Source: SG8-30 sp963695155 (GTDB lineage Bacteria > Pseudomonadota > Gammaproteobacteria > Steroidobacterales > Steroidobacteraceae). Taken from it: a stretch of DNA of 64,000 nucleotides. Below the pieces are notes generated by a model. It was not told the DNA's origin and ran no database searches. It saw nothing but the letters and a program-made list of their open reading frames with translations. Positions 34,635 through 45,409 of the stretch are shown one piece after another (within the stretch, counting starts at the first letter, position 1; each line of letters starts with the position of its first letter). A program made the position numbers and the translations under genes. The DNA lies in assembly GCA_963695155.1 (NCBI GenBank), contig CAVOGD010000005.1, positions 432,722 through 496,721 of the forward strand, in the 5' to 3' direction.

Positions 34635-34700
34635 CGCGGAACCGTCCTGACCGCAGGGGTCGCGCTCGGCGGCCGAGACGACCTGCGAGGCGTAGTCGTG

Positions 34701-37700
34701 CTAGCCGCGATTGAGCCACCAGAGGGCGTCGTCGCAATTGCCGTCCCAGCACAGCCATTTCCCGCCGCCGTCAGCCGGTGAGCCGCCTTCAAATCCGCTG
34801 GGATCGACCAGCGACAGCGGGTTGTTCCAGACATAGGAGTAGCGGTTCAGGCTCTGGCTGTAGTACGGCGCCTGCACGTAGGGATCCGCCGACAGGAACC
34901 GCGCCACGACCGGGTCGTAGACGCGGCCGTTCATGTGGATCAACTCGAGGTTGTCGAGGTGCTCGTGCCCGGTGAATCCGTCGCGCGTCGTCTGGCCGAA
35001 GGCGGCGAGCGCCGCGGCGCCCGGCGAGCCGGTCCAGTGGCTGCCGCGCCGCCGACCGAACGCATCGAAACTCCCCGCCGCGGCCACTACGACGCCCGCG
35101 GCGTTGAGCACCTCGCCCGTGCTGCCCAGGTGGTCGTGGGTGAGGTAGTAGGTGGCCTCGGCCGGGATGCCGCCGGACCTGCGCAGGTACAAGGCGGCTG
35201 TCCCGGTCGGCGACGGGATGTAATGACGATAGGTCGTGCTGCCGGCGGTGCTGACCTTCTCCATCAGGCCGCCGACGTAGACGGTCGTCTCGGTCGTGCC
35301 GGCTGCGCTGGCGACCTGCTTCCAGCGGCTGCGGTCCGGCGCATACCAGAATTGGCTCTGGTTGCCGCCGGCGGCGCGCAGCGTGGCCGGGAGGTTGTAG
35401 CTGAACCACGACAGCGCGGCGCCGTTGCGCTGGGTCATGTTGCCGTTGGCGTCGTACGCGAAGCTGTTGGGGCCGGCGGACGTCACGGCGTGGCGCTTCG
35501 CGGCGTGGTAGGCGTAGTGGCCGATGTCCGACTTCCATTCGATGTTGCCGATGGCGTCGTAGCGCAGGTCGAGCGTGGACGCACCTCCCATCCGGACCCG
35601 CACCAGGCGGTCGAGCAGGTCGTACTCGAAGGACTCGGCAAGGCCCCGGTTCAGGTCCTGCCGCATCGTGAGGTTGTCCGCAGCATCCCACTGGTAGGCG
35701 AGGTTCTGCAGCGAGGAAGCCCCCGCCGGCCCCGGCCTGCCGGTACTCGATCAAGCCCGTCAGCGGGTCGAAACCCGTGACCAGTGCGATCGTGGTGCCG
35801 AGCGTTTCCTGCACGGTGCGGCCGGCGGCGTCCTGCGCGGCCAGTTCCCACAGCACGGTGGCAGGCGCGTTGCGGTCGCGCACCCGCACCGGCTGTCCTG
35901 CGGCATAGTCGAAGCCGAGCTTGAGGCGGTAGCCGCCGGTGCTAGCCGGATAAGTAAGCGTGTCGAGCAGGCCCTGGCTGTTGTAGGCGAACGCATACTG
36001 GTAGGTCGCGTCCGAGGCGATCGTGCGCGTGGCCAGCCGCGCCTGGGTGTCGTAGGCGTAGGCTTCGGAATAACCGGGGCCGGCCACCGACGCGAGCTGG
36101 CCCACGTTGCGTGCCGCCGCGGAAGACCCCCAGGTCCAGGTCGTCAGTCCCTCCGGCTCGAGCCGGGTCAGCGGCCGTGACAGCCGGTCGTAGGTGAACG
36201 TGCTGACCTGGCCCTTCGCATCGGTCTGCGACACGATCTCGCCGAGTGCGTTGGGCGTGAGCACCCAGGTGCCCAGGTCGAGGTCGGACTGGCGCGTCTT
36301 CACGCCGCGCACGTTGTAGGTGATGGCGCTGAGCACGTTGTTCAGCGGATCCGTCACCCCCGTCAGGTTGCCGAAGCCGTCGTACTGGTAGCCGGTGCTG
36401 CCGCCCAGCGCGTCGGTGGCACGCAGGATGTCGCCCCAGGCCGACGACACCAGCGTGCTCGCGTTGCCGCGGGCGTCGGTGCGGATCGCGGTCAGTCCGT
36501 TGTAGCCGTAGGTCGTGGAACGCACTGCCGCACCGGCGCCGTCGTGCGCGACCTCGGTGGTGACACGACCCAGCACGTCGTAGTGCAGCTGCCAGTAGCC
36601 GTCGGCGGGGCCACCCTGCCAGCGGGGCAGGTGCAGGCGGCCCGGCCGGCCGCGCGCATCGGCGTCCACGAGGGTGAACGACACGCCGCCGCCCGGCTGC
36701 TGTGCGGCGACGCGGTAGGGTCGCCCGAACTGGTCGAAGTCGGCGCTGCGCGTTCGCTGGACGACGCCGGCACTGTCATGCTCCCGCGCGTTCACGACGT
36801 ACCGTGTCCTGGCATCGCAGCCGCTGCACGGCGCGATCTCCCAGGTCGTGCGCGTCTGGTCGGGACGCACCTCGAGCGCGGGCCGGCCGAATCCGTCGTA
36901 GCCCCATGTCGTGGTGAGCATGTTCGGGTCGGTCATGGCTACGGGCTGGCCCCGCGCGTAGTCCCAGCCCAGCGTCGTGACCTGCCCGAGGGCGTCGGTG
37001 GCCGTCACCGGGAACTGGCCGCGCGATCCGAATCCCAGCGTCGAAGTACGCGGGCTCATGCCGGCGCCGGTGACGGTGCGGCTGCTGAGGTTCCCGAAGT
37101 TGTCGTAGCCGAGTCCGACCGTGACCTGCAACGGGCCGCTGCCCGGCTCGACCTGTTGCTGCAGCGGCCGGCACAGGACGCCGTCCCACGACTGGCTGAG
37201 GGAACGGGTGACGGCGCCCCCGCCGGGCAACGTGTGGCTGGCCGTCACCTGCGTCGCCTGCGGCCGGCCGAGGCACCAGTTCACGGTGTCGTTGAGCAGT
37301 GACGAATGCAGCAGGCGCCGGCTATGCGAGCTGCCTGCATTGAGGCCGGTCGCCGCCTCGGTCACCGCGACGGTCTGGTCGGTCGCGACGCCGGAAGTGC
37401 GGTCCACGGCAGCCACCGTCGTTGCGGTACTCAGGTAATGGGCGCCGTCGTAGGGGCCGCCCACCGAGTAACGCCGCTCGGTGACCGATGCGAGGTAGGG
37501 GAACTGTCGCTGGCCGCCGCCGCCGTCATAGACCAGCGCGGACCACTGGCTGGTGACGTCGCGGACGGGAAGGCCGGAGGCCTGGCGCAGCGTCTGCCGG
37601 GCGCCGAGGCCGATGAACGGGAAGTCCTGCCGGTACACGTCCTCGGTCTGCAGGTCGTGAGCGAGCGTGCCATCCACGACGCTGCGCCTGGCGAAGCCGA

Positions 37701-39972
37701 GGTCGCCGCGTCCCGCGCTGTTGGCGCGCAACCCTTCGTACCGGTAGCGATAGGTCGTCATGGCGCCGGTCCCGGAACCGTCGCTGACGGACAAGGCGGC
37801 CACGACCTGGCGCGTGTCCTGCAGGTCGCGGTCCGGATAGGCAGCGCCGCTCAGCCTGGTATGCAGCCCGGCGGTCAGCGGGGCGTACTCGAACGCGGCC
37901 GCCACGCCGAAGCCATCGGTCACGGCGAGCAGCAGGTCCGGCAGCGATCCGGTGTGCTGCCGCACGCGGAACTGGCCATTGAGGATCGTCAGGGCGTCGC
38001 GCAGGCCATCGCCGGTGAAGTCGGCGAAGGCCATGCCGACGGCGCCGCCGTGCGCGATGCCGGTACTCGCGGCCGGCAGCAGGCTGCCGCCGCTCGACAG
38101 GACGACCTGCCAGGCGGACGCCGCCGTGCGGTAGAACAGGTCGTCCCGGCCGTCGCCGTTGTAGTCCACGGCCGTGGCCATGAACTGCAGCCCCGACGAC
38201 GACGGGCCGATGTACTCGGGTGCCGCCCAGCTCAGCACCGAGCAACCGCTGAACCGCACGCGCCAGCGGCCGGTGTAGTGCGGGTAGACGAAGTCCGTGC
38301 AGCCGTCGCCGTTGATGTCGGCCGGCGTGCCGCCGTAGAAGGCACTGTCGAAGTACTCGCTGGCAGCGCCGCTCGCCGAGATCCGCGCCATCGTGTAGTG
38401 CTCGTCCATCAGCAGGTCGTCGCGGCCGTCGCCGTCCAGGTCGATGCGCTGCCCCGGCGCACCGAGGAACCCGCCGCCTTCGGACCACTGGTAGCCGGTC
38501 ATCATGGCCTGGTCGTAGAGGTCTACGGCCTGGGCCGACAAAGTGCCGCCCGGTTGCGTGTAGCGAACGCGCACGAACAGGGACTGCCATTCCATGTCCG
38601 AGTAGGCGAGGTCGTCGAGCCCGTCGCCGTTCATGTCGGCACCGCGGAAGTCGACCACATTGCCGGAGGCGATTCCCGTCGTGACCGGCGCGCCGAGGCC
38701 GCCCGCCTGGCCCGGGACCAGCAGCCACTGGCGGGCCGTCGACACCAGCACCAGATCGCCGAAACCGTCGCCGTTGTAGTCGAGCGGCATTCCGCAGCCG
38801 CTGAGCGTGGCGATGCCCGTATCCAGCTCGGGACCGAAGCCGCCGCCCGCCAGCGCGAGCCGGTAGCGGACGGTCTGCGAGGTCGCCGAGCCGCCGCTCC
38901 ACGCCAGGTCGTCGCGGCCGTCGCCGTTGATGTCGATGGCAATCGAGCCGTGTACGGCTGAACTGACGTGCAGGATGATCTCGGCGCCGAGGCCGGTCGT
39001 GCCGTCCTGCCAGCGGAACACCGTCGGGGCCAGGCAATCGGTGCCGCCCGCGCCACACTCCTGGACGGACGCGATGCGGCTGCGGCCGGCGGACGACAGC
39101 ATCGGCTCGTAGTTCAGGTCGTAGCGTCGCACGACGGCGCCGTTGTACAGCACGTCCATGCGGTCGAGCCGCACGACCTGCTGGACGGGGGTGCCCGCCA
39201 CATAGGCCGGATCGATCGCGCTGGACGGGCGGCTCTCGTAGACGAACGAGACTGCGTGCGAGGCCGCGATGCCGGCACCCGGGTTCTGGTTGTAGCGGAT
39301 GGCGGCGACGCGATAGGCGCCGTAAGGGGCGGTCTCCGTGTACTCGAAGGTGATGACGTTGCCGAGGCGGTCGCGGATGCGGTTCAGTGCCCAGCTGTGC
39401 GCGGTGATCGTGCCGTTGCCCTGCACGGCCTGGCCGTCGATGCGCGAGTCGGCGGTGGCGCCGTACTCGAGCACCCGCCCGTCCGGCGCTTCGAGCACGA
39501 AGTGGGCGGGCCCGCTGCCCGCGCTGCCCCAGGAACGGATGCGCGAGAAGGACTCGATCTCGGTGCGGTACTCGGCGCCCGCCGCGCCGTACGGCTGGCC
39601 GTTGACGACGATCAGTCGTTGCCCGTCCAGGCAGAAGCGATCGGACGGCGAGTAGTTGACTGCAGCCACCGTGCCGTCCTGCGCAAGGGTGCGGGCGCAG
39701 CGCTCGATCCGCGACAGGCCCGCGATCGACCAGCCGACGCCCAGCAGGCCGGCGGCCTGGCGGTGGCGGTACTCGAGCGACAGCGACGGCGTGAGGCCGT
39801 TGGTGCCGGGCGGCAGCCGCAGCGGGATCGAGTACACGGCCTCGCCCCGCGACGTAACCCGGGCATCGCCCGGCGTTCGTCCGATGGCGGCGATCGCCGC
39901 GTGCGCGTTCAGCGCAGCCAGCAAGACCAGGATGCAGGCGCGGCGCGCGCGCGAAGAGCTGAGCAGTTCCAT
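34701..39972 (-). CDS. SpvB/FG-GAP/RHS (TcB-TcC-like) toxin-delivery protein (frameshift, early stop)
   Basis: About 1756 aa after joining the two frames. Signal peptide 1-27, then an SpvB-like region (EAVYSIPLRLPPGTNGLTPSLSLEY, LLGVGWSIAGLSRIERC). Seven Ca-binding FG-GAP type motifs follow (DINGDGRDDLAW, DYNGDGFGDLVL, DLDGDGRDDLLMD and others). RHS/YD repeats follow (YDGFGRP, YDRLSRP, YDANGNMTQ), ending in the core GRVYDPVVARFLSADP...NNPLSLVDPSGF. One extra G in the run at 35720-35724 breaks the frame; removing it joins GAGG to ASSLQNLAYQWD. A TAG at 34703-34701 ends it before the toxin tail. The fold encloses a C-terminal toxin in relatives. Confidence 0.85.
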
Positions 39973-40188
39973 TGCATGGCCTCCCGGGCCGGTCCCGGCG
40001 TCCTTGCCGGGGAGGGCGCCAGACTAGCGCGGGCACGTCGTCCCGATGGCGCGTGTTATTCATGCAAACAGGGTCATTCACGCCGCCCGGGATCCCCGTG
40101 GCGCACGCCGATTCCCCGCCGGGGCCGCCACGGGCGTAAAATCGCGTCGTTCCCCGAGCGGCCGCCCCGCTCACCAGCAGGAGTACTC

Positions 40189-40527
40189 ATGAAGCTCGTC
40201 ACCGCGATCATCAAGCCTTTCAAACTGGACGACGTGCGTGCGGCGCTGTCCGAGATCGGCATCTCCGGCATGACCGTCACGGAAGTGAAGGGCTTCGGCC
40301 GACAGCGCGGGCACACCGAGCTCTACCGCGGCGCCGAGTACGTCGTGGACTTCGTACCCAAGACGCGCATCGAGGTCGCGGTGCGCGACGACCTGACCGA
40401 CCAGGTGGTCGAGGCGATCGTCGGCGCGGCCAAGACCGGCAAGGTCGGCGACGGCAAGATCTTCGTCTCCACGATCGAGCGCGTGCTGCGCATCCGCACC
40501 GGCGAGGCCGACGAGTCGGCGCTTTGA
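40189..40527 (+). CDS. glnB: Nitrogen regulatory protein PII
   Basis: 112 aa. Trimeric sensor of 2-oxoglutarate/glutamine that controls GlnE and the NtrB system. KLVTAIIKPFKLDDVRAAL, T-loop with Tyr51 in HTELYRGAEYVVDFVPK (uridylylation site), and GDGKIFVSTIERVLRIRTGE. The gene is alone rather than linked to amtB, so GlnB rather than GlnK is favoured. Shine-Dalgarno CAGGAG; a TAAAAT -10-like hexamer at 40137-40142. Upstream 216 bp to the RHS start hold no other gene. Confidence 0.95.
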   Translation: MKLVTAIIKPFKLDDVRAALSEIGISGMTVTEVKGFGRQRGHTELYRGAEYVVDFVPKTRIEVAVRDDLTDQVVEAIVGAAKTGKVGDGKIFVSTIERVLRIRTGEADESAL

Positions 40528-40892
40528 CCGAAACGCCCGAGAGCATCGCGGCGGCCATCGAGCGACTGCGGATCGGCCGGGCCAGTCGCCACATCCTGTT
40601 GTGCACGCACGGCAAGTGCGCGCCGGGGGACGAGGCGACGGCGGCCTGGACGTACCTCAAGCAACGCCTCAGGGAACTGCGCCTCGACGGCGTCGAGGGT
40701 GGCATCCTGCGCACGAAGGTGCAGTGCCTGCGCATCTGCCGGGAGGGTCCGGTCGCGGTGGTCTACCCGGAAGGGACTTGGTATCGCGGCGCGCACCCGC
40801 AGAACCTGGAGCGGATCATCCAGCAGCACCTGATTGGCGGCCGGCCGGTTGCCGATCTCGTCATTGCGACCGATCCGCTCGGCCAGCCCTGA
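40524..40892 (+). CDS. Thioredoxin-like [2Fe-2S] ferredoxin
   Basis: 122 aa. Cys ligands CTHGKCAP and CLRICREGPVAVVYPEGTWY follow the pattern of thioredoxin-fold ferredoxins (Cx4C...Cx3C). It starts TTG inside the glnB stop (TTGA), so translation is probably coupled. Electron-transfer partner unknown; the pairing with a PII gene is unusual. Confidence 0.8.
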   Translation: MTETPESIAAAIERLRIGRASRHILLCTHGKCAPGDEATAAWTYLKQRLRELRLDGVEGGILRTKVQCLRICREGPVAVVYPEGTWYRGAHPQNLERIIQQHLIGGRPVADLVIATDPLGQP

Positions 40893-41005
40893 CGCCAACA
40901 CCCTGATTCGAGCGGCCGGCGTGCGGGTTGTGGCAATCCGCGATGGATTTCCGGTGCCGTTTGCGCTCAACCTCACGGGATAACAAGGGCGCCGGAGTAG
41001 TGGGA

Positions 41006-41980
41006 ATGCCTCACGCGATCCGCGTGCATGCATACGGCGGGCCGGAGAACCTGCGACGCGAGTTCGTGGAAGTGCCGGCCCCGGGGCCGGGACAGGTGCG
41101 TCTGCGCCAGACCGCGGTGGGCCTCAACTTCATCGACGTCTACGAGCGTACGGGCCTGTATCCCATCGAGCTGCCCGGCTGCCTGGGGCATGAGGCCGCA
41201 GGGGTCGTGACCGAGACCGGGCGCGGCGTGCGCGACGTACAGTGCGGCGATCATGTCGCCTACGTGCACACGCAGCCAGGCGCCTACACGGGTGAGCGAC
41301 TGATGCCGGCCGACCGGCTGGTGAAGATCCCGAAGGGCATCAGCGACGCACAGGCCGCGGCCGTGATGCTGAAGGGGCTGACCGCCTGGTACCTGCTGAA
41401 CCGCACTTACCGCGTGCAGCGCGGCGACCCGGTCGTCATCTACGCCGCCGCCGGCGGTGTCGGGCTGATCGCCGTGCAGTGGGCGCGCGCACTGGGCGCC
41501 GAGGTGATCGCCATTACGGGCAGCGGCGAGAAGTCCGAGATCGCGCGCGAGCACGGCGCCCACCACACGATCCTGCTCGGCCGCTCCGACCTGGCCGCAC
41601 GCGTGCGCGAGATGACCGGCGGCCGCGGCGTGCCGGTGGTGTACGACTCGATCGGCAAGGACACGTTCTTCGCGTCGCTCGACTGCCTGCGCCCGAAGGG
41701 GCTGATGGTCAGCTATGGCAATGCCTCGGGCCCGGTCCCGCCGGTGGACCTGCGCGAACTGGCGCGGCGCGGTTCGCTGTTCCTGACGCGGCCGACGCTG
41801 TTCCATTACGTGGAACGCCGCGCCGACCTGCGGCGTGCGGCACGGGAGCTGTTCGCGGTCATCGCATCCGGCGCGGTGAAGATCCGCATCGGCCATACCT
41901 ATGCACTGGCGGACGCCGGGCTGGCGCATCGCGAACTGGAGGCCCGCCGCACGACCGGCGCGACCGTGCTGCTGCCCTGA
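41006..41980 (+). CDS. qorA: Quinone oxidoreductase, MDR family
   Basis: 324-aa zeta-crystallin-like NADPH:quinone oxidoreductase. Catalytic-domain GLNFIDVYERTGLYP and GHEAAGVV; the nucleotide-binding motif VVIYAAAGGVGLIAVQWARALGAEVIAI is followed by YDSIGKDTF. No zinc-binding Cys cluster, as in Qor. ATG 41006 is preceded by GGAG. Confidence 0.92.
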   Translation: MPHAIRVHAYGGPENLRREFVEVPAPGPGQVRLRQTAVGLNFIDVYERTGLYPIELPGCLGHEAAGVVTETGRGVRDVQCGDHVAYVHTQPGAYTGERLMPADRLVKIPKGISDAQAAAVMLKGLTAWYLLNRTYRVQRGDPVVIYAAAGGVGLIAVQWARALGAEVIAITGSGEKSEIAREHGAHHTILLGRSDLAARVREMTGGRGVPVVYDSIGKDTFFASLDCLRPKGLMVSYGNASGPVPPVDLRELARRGSLFLTRPTLFHYVERRADLRRAARELFAVIASGAVKIRIGHTYALADAGLAHRELEARRTTGATVLLP

Positions 41981-42111
41981 CCCCATACGACCGGGATTTC
42001 TGCCGCGGGCGGCGGCACAATGTGCGCCCGCGACCCTGCCCTGGTGTTGCCGTGACCCGCTGCCGCGTCGGCTGCCGGGGCGGACGCTCGGCGGCCTGAG
42101 GACTCCGAGCG

Positions 42112-43308
42112 ATGAAGGCACTCCTGACGCTGTTCCTGATCGTGTTCGTCGACCTGCTCGGGTTCGGCATCATCCTGCCGCTGTTCCCGTTCGTCGCCGA
42201 ACGCATGGGCGCGGACCCGTGGCTGATCACCTTCGGCGGCGCAGGCGTCTATGCGCTCGCGCAGGTGTTTGCCGCGCCGTTCTGGGGCCGCCTCAGCGAC
42301 AGCTACGGGCGTCGGCTGATCCTGCTGCTCAGCACGGCCGGCGCGGTGGCCGGCTACCTGTGGATGGGCTTTGCCGAGTCGCTGGCGATGCTGATCGCCT
42401 CGCGCGCCTTTTCCGGCGTGATGTCCGGCAACATCTCGGCCGCGTTCGCCTACGTGGCGGACGTCACCGGGCCGAAGGACCGGGCCAGGGGCCTGGGCAT
42501 GATCGGCGCAGCCTTCGGGCTGGGCTTCATGTTCGGGCCCGCGATCGGGGGCCTGCTGGGGGGCGACGACCCGCAGACCATGAACTTCCTGCTGCCGGCA
42601 CTGCTGGCGGCGGGCCTGAGCGCCCTGGCGTTCCTTGGCACGCTGTTCTTCCTGCGCGAAAGCCTGCCGCAGTCGCAACGCAAGCCATGGGGCAGCCGGC
42701 AGCGCGGCCTGCGGTTGCCGCTGGCCGCGGTGGCCGGCCGGCCGGTCCTGCTGGGTGTCGTCGGCGCGGTGTTCCTCATCGGGGTGGGCGGCACGACCCT
42801 GCAGTCCATCTTCCCCGTGTGGGGCCCGGACGTGCTGGGGTTGTCGCCGCGCGACGTCGGGTTCGTGTTCTTCGCCATGGGCCTGGTGGGCGTGACCGTG
42901 CAGGGCACGGTGGTGGGCCGTTGCGTGGAGCGTTTCGGCGAGAAGCGGGTCCTCTACGCCTCCGCGGCGGCGCACGCAGTCGGGTATGCGGTGATGGGCC
43001 TGGCCTGGAACCACGCCTCGCTGGCGCTCGGCGCCGCGTGCTTCGCGGCCGGCCACGCGAGCTTCAACACGACCGCGTCCAGCCTGCTGAGCCTCGAGGC
43101 GGACCCGGGCGAGAAGGGCGCCGTGCTCGGCGCGATGCAGGCGGCCAGTGCGGCCAGTCGTATCGTCGGCCCTGCGACGAGCGGCGCCATCTACTCCGCC
43201 GCCGGCCCGCAGTCGCCGTTCGTGGTCGGCGCGCTGCTGCTGGTTCCGGCGGTGCTGTGGCTGCGCCGCTCGCACAAGGGCGATCTTCCGCACACAGGTG
43301 CCGGCTGA
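42112..43308 (+). CDS. MFS transporter, TetA-like (DHA1)
   Basis: 398 aa, 12 helices. Motif A GRLSDSYGRRLILL between helices 2 and 3, VDLLGFGIILPLFPF in helix 1, and motif C-type GMIGAAFGLGFMFGPAIGGLLGG in helix 5, all typical of tetracycline/drug:H+ antiporters. Substrate unknown; TetA-like sequences include many non-resistance exporters. 131 bp after qorA; no regulator beside it. Confidence 0.85.
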   Translation: MKALLTLFLIVFVDLLGFGIILPLFPFVAERMGADPWLITFGGAGVYALAQVFAAPFWGRLSDSYGRRLILLLSTAGAVAGYLWMGFAESLAMLIASRAFSGVMSGNISAAFAYVADVTGPKDRARGLGMIGAAFGLGFMFGPAIGGLLGGDDPQTMNFLLPALLAAGLSALAFLGTLFFLRESLPQSQRKPWGSRQRGLRLPLAAVAGRPVLLGVVGAVFLIGVGGTTLQSIFPVWGPDVLGLSPRDVGFVFFAMGLVGVTVQGTVVGRCVERFGEKRVLYASAAAHAVGYAVMGLAWNHASLALGAACFAAGHASFNTTASSLLSLEADPGEKGAVLGAMQAASAASRIVGPATSGAIYSAAGPQSPFVVGALLLVPAVLWLRRSHKGDLPHTGAG

Positions 43309-43376
43309 CGTGGCGATCGCGCGGCGCCGCACGGTATGCTGCGTGCAGCGGGCCGCCGCCGTCTGAAACCACCGTC

Positions 43377-44723
43377 ATGAAGTCACGTTTTTCCGCACCG
43401 CGAAGGAAACTGCTGCTGGCGATCGGCGGGTCGGCGGCCGCGCTGGCGATGCCGCGGGCGCTGCGCGCGCAGCCGGCCGGCCTGGACGTTGCGATCATCG
43501 GTGCCGGTGCCGCGGGAATCGCCGCGGCGCGGCAACTCAAGGCCGCGGGCCTGCGCGTCCACGTGCTGGAGGCGCGTGACCGGGTGGGCGGGCGGGCGTG
43601 GACCGAGACGTCGAGCGTCGGTGTTGCATGGGACCGGGGCTGCGCCAGGTTGTCGGCCACGTCAGCCAATCCGTGGGTGGCCTATGCACGCGCGAGCGGC
43701 TTCGACCTGCACGCGGCCGGGCCGGACCGCGTGGTGCTGGCGGGCCTGAAGGCGCTGTCCAGCGCCGACGCGGCGGCCTGGCACGCATTGCAGGAACGCG
43801 TGCAGGCTGAACTGGAGCAGGCCGGCCGCCGCGGGCTGGACGTGGCGGCCGAGGCGGCGTTGACGCAGGTGACCCGCGCGAACGGCTGGTACGCGATGGC
43901 GGTGGCGGAACTGGCCATTCGCCATGGCGTGGAGTTGCCGGGTTTCTCTGCGCTGGACTACTACCGTGGCGGCGGCGGGGGTGCGGAATACGACGTGCTG
44001 AAGGGCTGCGGCGCGCTGGTCGCGCATGCGGGCCGCGAGGCCGACGTGCGGCTGCGCACGCCCGTGACGCGGGTACGCTGGGGCGGCCGCGGCGTCACGC
44101 TCGACACCCCGGCAGGCACGCTGGCCGCACGGGTCGTGATCGTCGCGGTGCCGCCAACGCAGGTCGTGCAGGGGTCGCTCGGGTTCGCGCCTTTCCTGCC
44201 GGCCGAGGTGCTGGAAGCGCACCACCACCTGCCGTTGGGGCTGGTCAACCACGTGGCGCTGCGCTTCAAGAAGAACGTGCTGCCGTCCGAGGCGGCGGAA
44301 GTGCTGCGCCTCAGGCGCAACGACCTGCGCGGCCTGTCCTACGCCACGCGCGTCGGGGGCGGCAACGTGTTCTCGGCCAGCGCGGGGGGACCGCTGGCCC
44401 ACGAGCTCGAGGCGGCCGGCGAGGTGGCCGCGGTGGAGCATGCGCTCGATGAACTCGTGCAGGTCCTGGGCGGCGACGCGCGCCGCCAGTTCGACCGCGG
44501 CGCGGCGACCGCCTGGGCCGCCGCCGCTTACAGCCGGGGATCGCGGTCCACCTGCCTGCCGGGACGTTTCGGTGCACGTGAATTGCTGGCCCGGCCCGTG
44601 GGCCGGCGAATCGTGTTCGCCGGCGAGCACACGGAGCAGGCGGCGCACGGCACGCTGCACGGCGCGACGGCGAGCGGCATGCGTGCGGCGCAGCAGGCGG
44701 TGGCGCTGCTGGCAGCGAGGTGA
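43377..44723 (+). CDS. Exported flavin amine oxidase
   Basis: 448-aa FAD-dependent amine oxidase. N-terminal twin-arginine-type signal (APRRKLLLAIGGSAAALAMPRALRA). Rossmann motif VAIIGAGAAGIAAARQLKAAGL and GG motif VLEARDRVGGRAWTE; C-terminal FAD site RIVFAGEHTEQAAHGTLHGATASGMRAA. Likely oxidises a primary or secondary amine in the periplasm; the covalent-FAD Cys of MAO is not seen. Confidence 0.87.
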   Translation: MKSRFSAPRRKLLLAIGGSAAALAMPRALRAQPAGLDVAIIGAGAAGIAAARQLKAAGLRVHVLEARDRVGGRAWTETSSVGVAWDRGCARLSATSANPWVAYARASGFDLHAAGPDRVVLAGLKALSSADAAAWHALQERVQAELEQAGRRGLDVAAEAALTQVTRANGWYAMAVAELAIRHGVELPGFSALDYYRGGGGGAEYDVLKGCGALVAHAGREADVRLRTPVTRVRWGGRGVTLDTPAGTLAARVVIVAVPPTQVVQGSLGFAPFLPAEVLEAHHHLPLGLVNHVALRFKKNVLPSEAAEVLRLRRNDLRGLSYATRVGGGNVFSASAGGPLAHELEAAGEVAAVEHALDELVQVLGGDARRQFDRGAATAWAAAAYSRGSRSTCLPGRFGARELLARPVGRRIVFAGEHTEQAAHGTLHGATASGMRAAQQAVALLAAR

Positions 44724-44735
44724 ACGGGTCCGGTC

Positions 44736-45272
44736 TCAGCCGGCCGTCGCTCCGTCGAGCTCCTTCTCCAGCGTGACGAAGGACAGGTCGGGCCGCCGCG
44801 GCAGGCCGAAGCGCTCGTCGCCATAGTAGAACGGCGTCGTTTCGCCAGTGCGGCGATAGCCCCGGCGCTCGTACCAGGCAATCAGTTCCTGGCGCTGGGC
44901 AATGACCTTCATGCTCATGCGGCGCGCTCGCCAGTGGCGGGCAACCCAGCGCTCGGCCGCCGCGAGCATGCGGCTGCCGGTTCCCGCACCCTGCAGGGCA
45001 GGTACGACCGCCAGCATGCCGAACCAGGCAAGGTCGCCGCGGTGGCCCACCACCACGCTGGCTCGCAGCAGGCCGCTGTCGTGCCTCTCCAGCAGCACGC
45101 GCTGCTGCGGGTCGGCCAGGATGGTCTCGATTTCATCGGCGCCTGTGCGGCGGCCATCGAGCAGGTCGGCCTCGGTCGTCCAGCCGACGCGGCTGGCGTC
45201 GCCGCGGAACGAGGACTCGACGAGCGCGACGATCTCGCCGACGTCGGCATGGGTGGCAACGACGAGCGACAT
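44736..45272 (-). CDS. GNAT-family N-acetyltransferase
   Basis: 178 aa. FGMLAVVPALQGAGTGSRMLAAAERW carries the acetyl-CoA binding Q/RxxGxG/A loop (QGAGTG); IAWYERRGYRRTGETTPF is the usual C-terminal GNAT element. Substrate unknown. Convergent with the amine oxidase (12 bp). A longer frame adds 39 codons upstream; ATG 45272 fits the domain. Confidence 0.85.
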   Translation of the reverse strand: MSLVVATHADVGEIVALVESSFRGDASRVGWTTEADLLDGRRTGADEIETILADPQQRVLLERHDSGLLRASVVVGHRGDLAWFGMLAVVPALQGAGTGSRMLAAAERWVARHWRARRMSMKVIAQRQELIAWYERRGYRRTGETTPFYYGDERFGLPRRPDLSFVTLEKELDGATAG

Positions 45273-45409
45273 GGACAGGCCCCCCCGCGGCGACCGCTCG
45301 GCGCGATCCCGTGCAGCCAGTCTCGGCGCTGCCGCGGCAAACCGCAAGGACGGCGGGGTGACGGCGGCGGCAGCGGGAGGCATGATCACGGACCAACAAG
45401 GAGGAAGCC

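Noticed and set aside
40137..40142. Sigma-54 promoter for glnB
   Set aside because: No GG-N10-GC element at the proper spacing; only a weak TAAAAT -10-like hexamer is visible.
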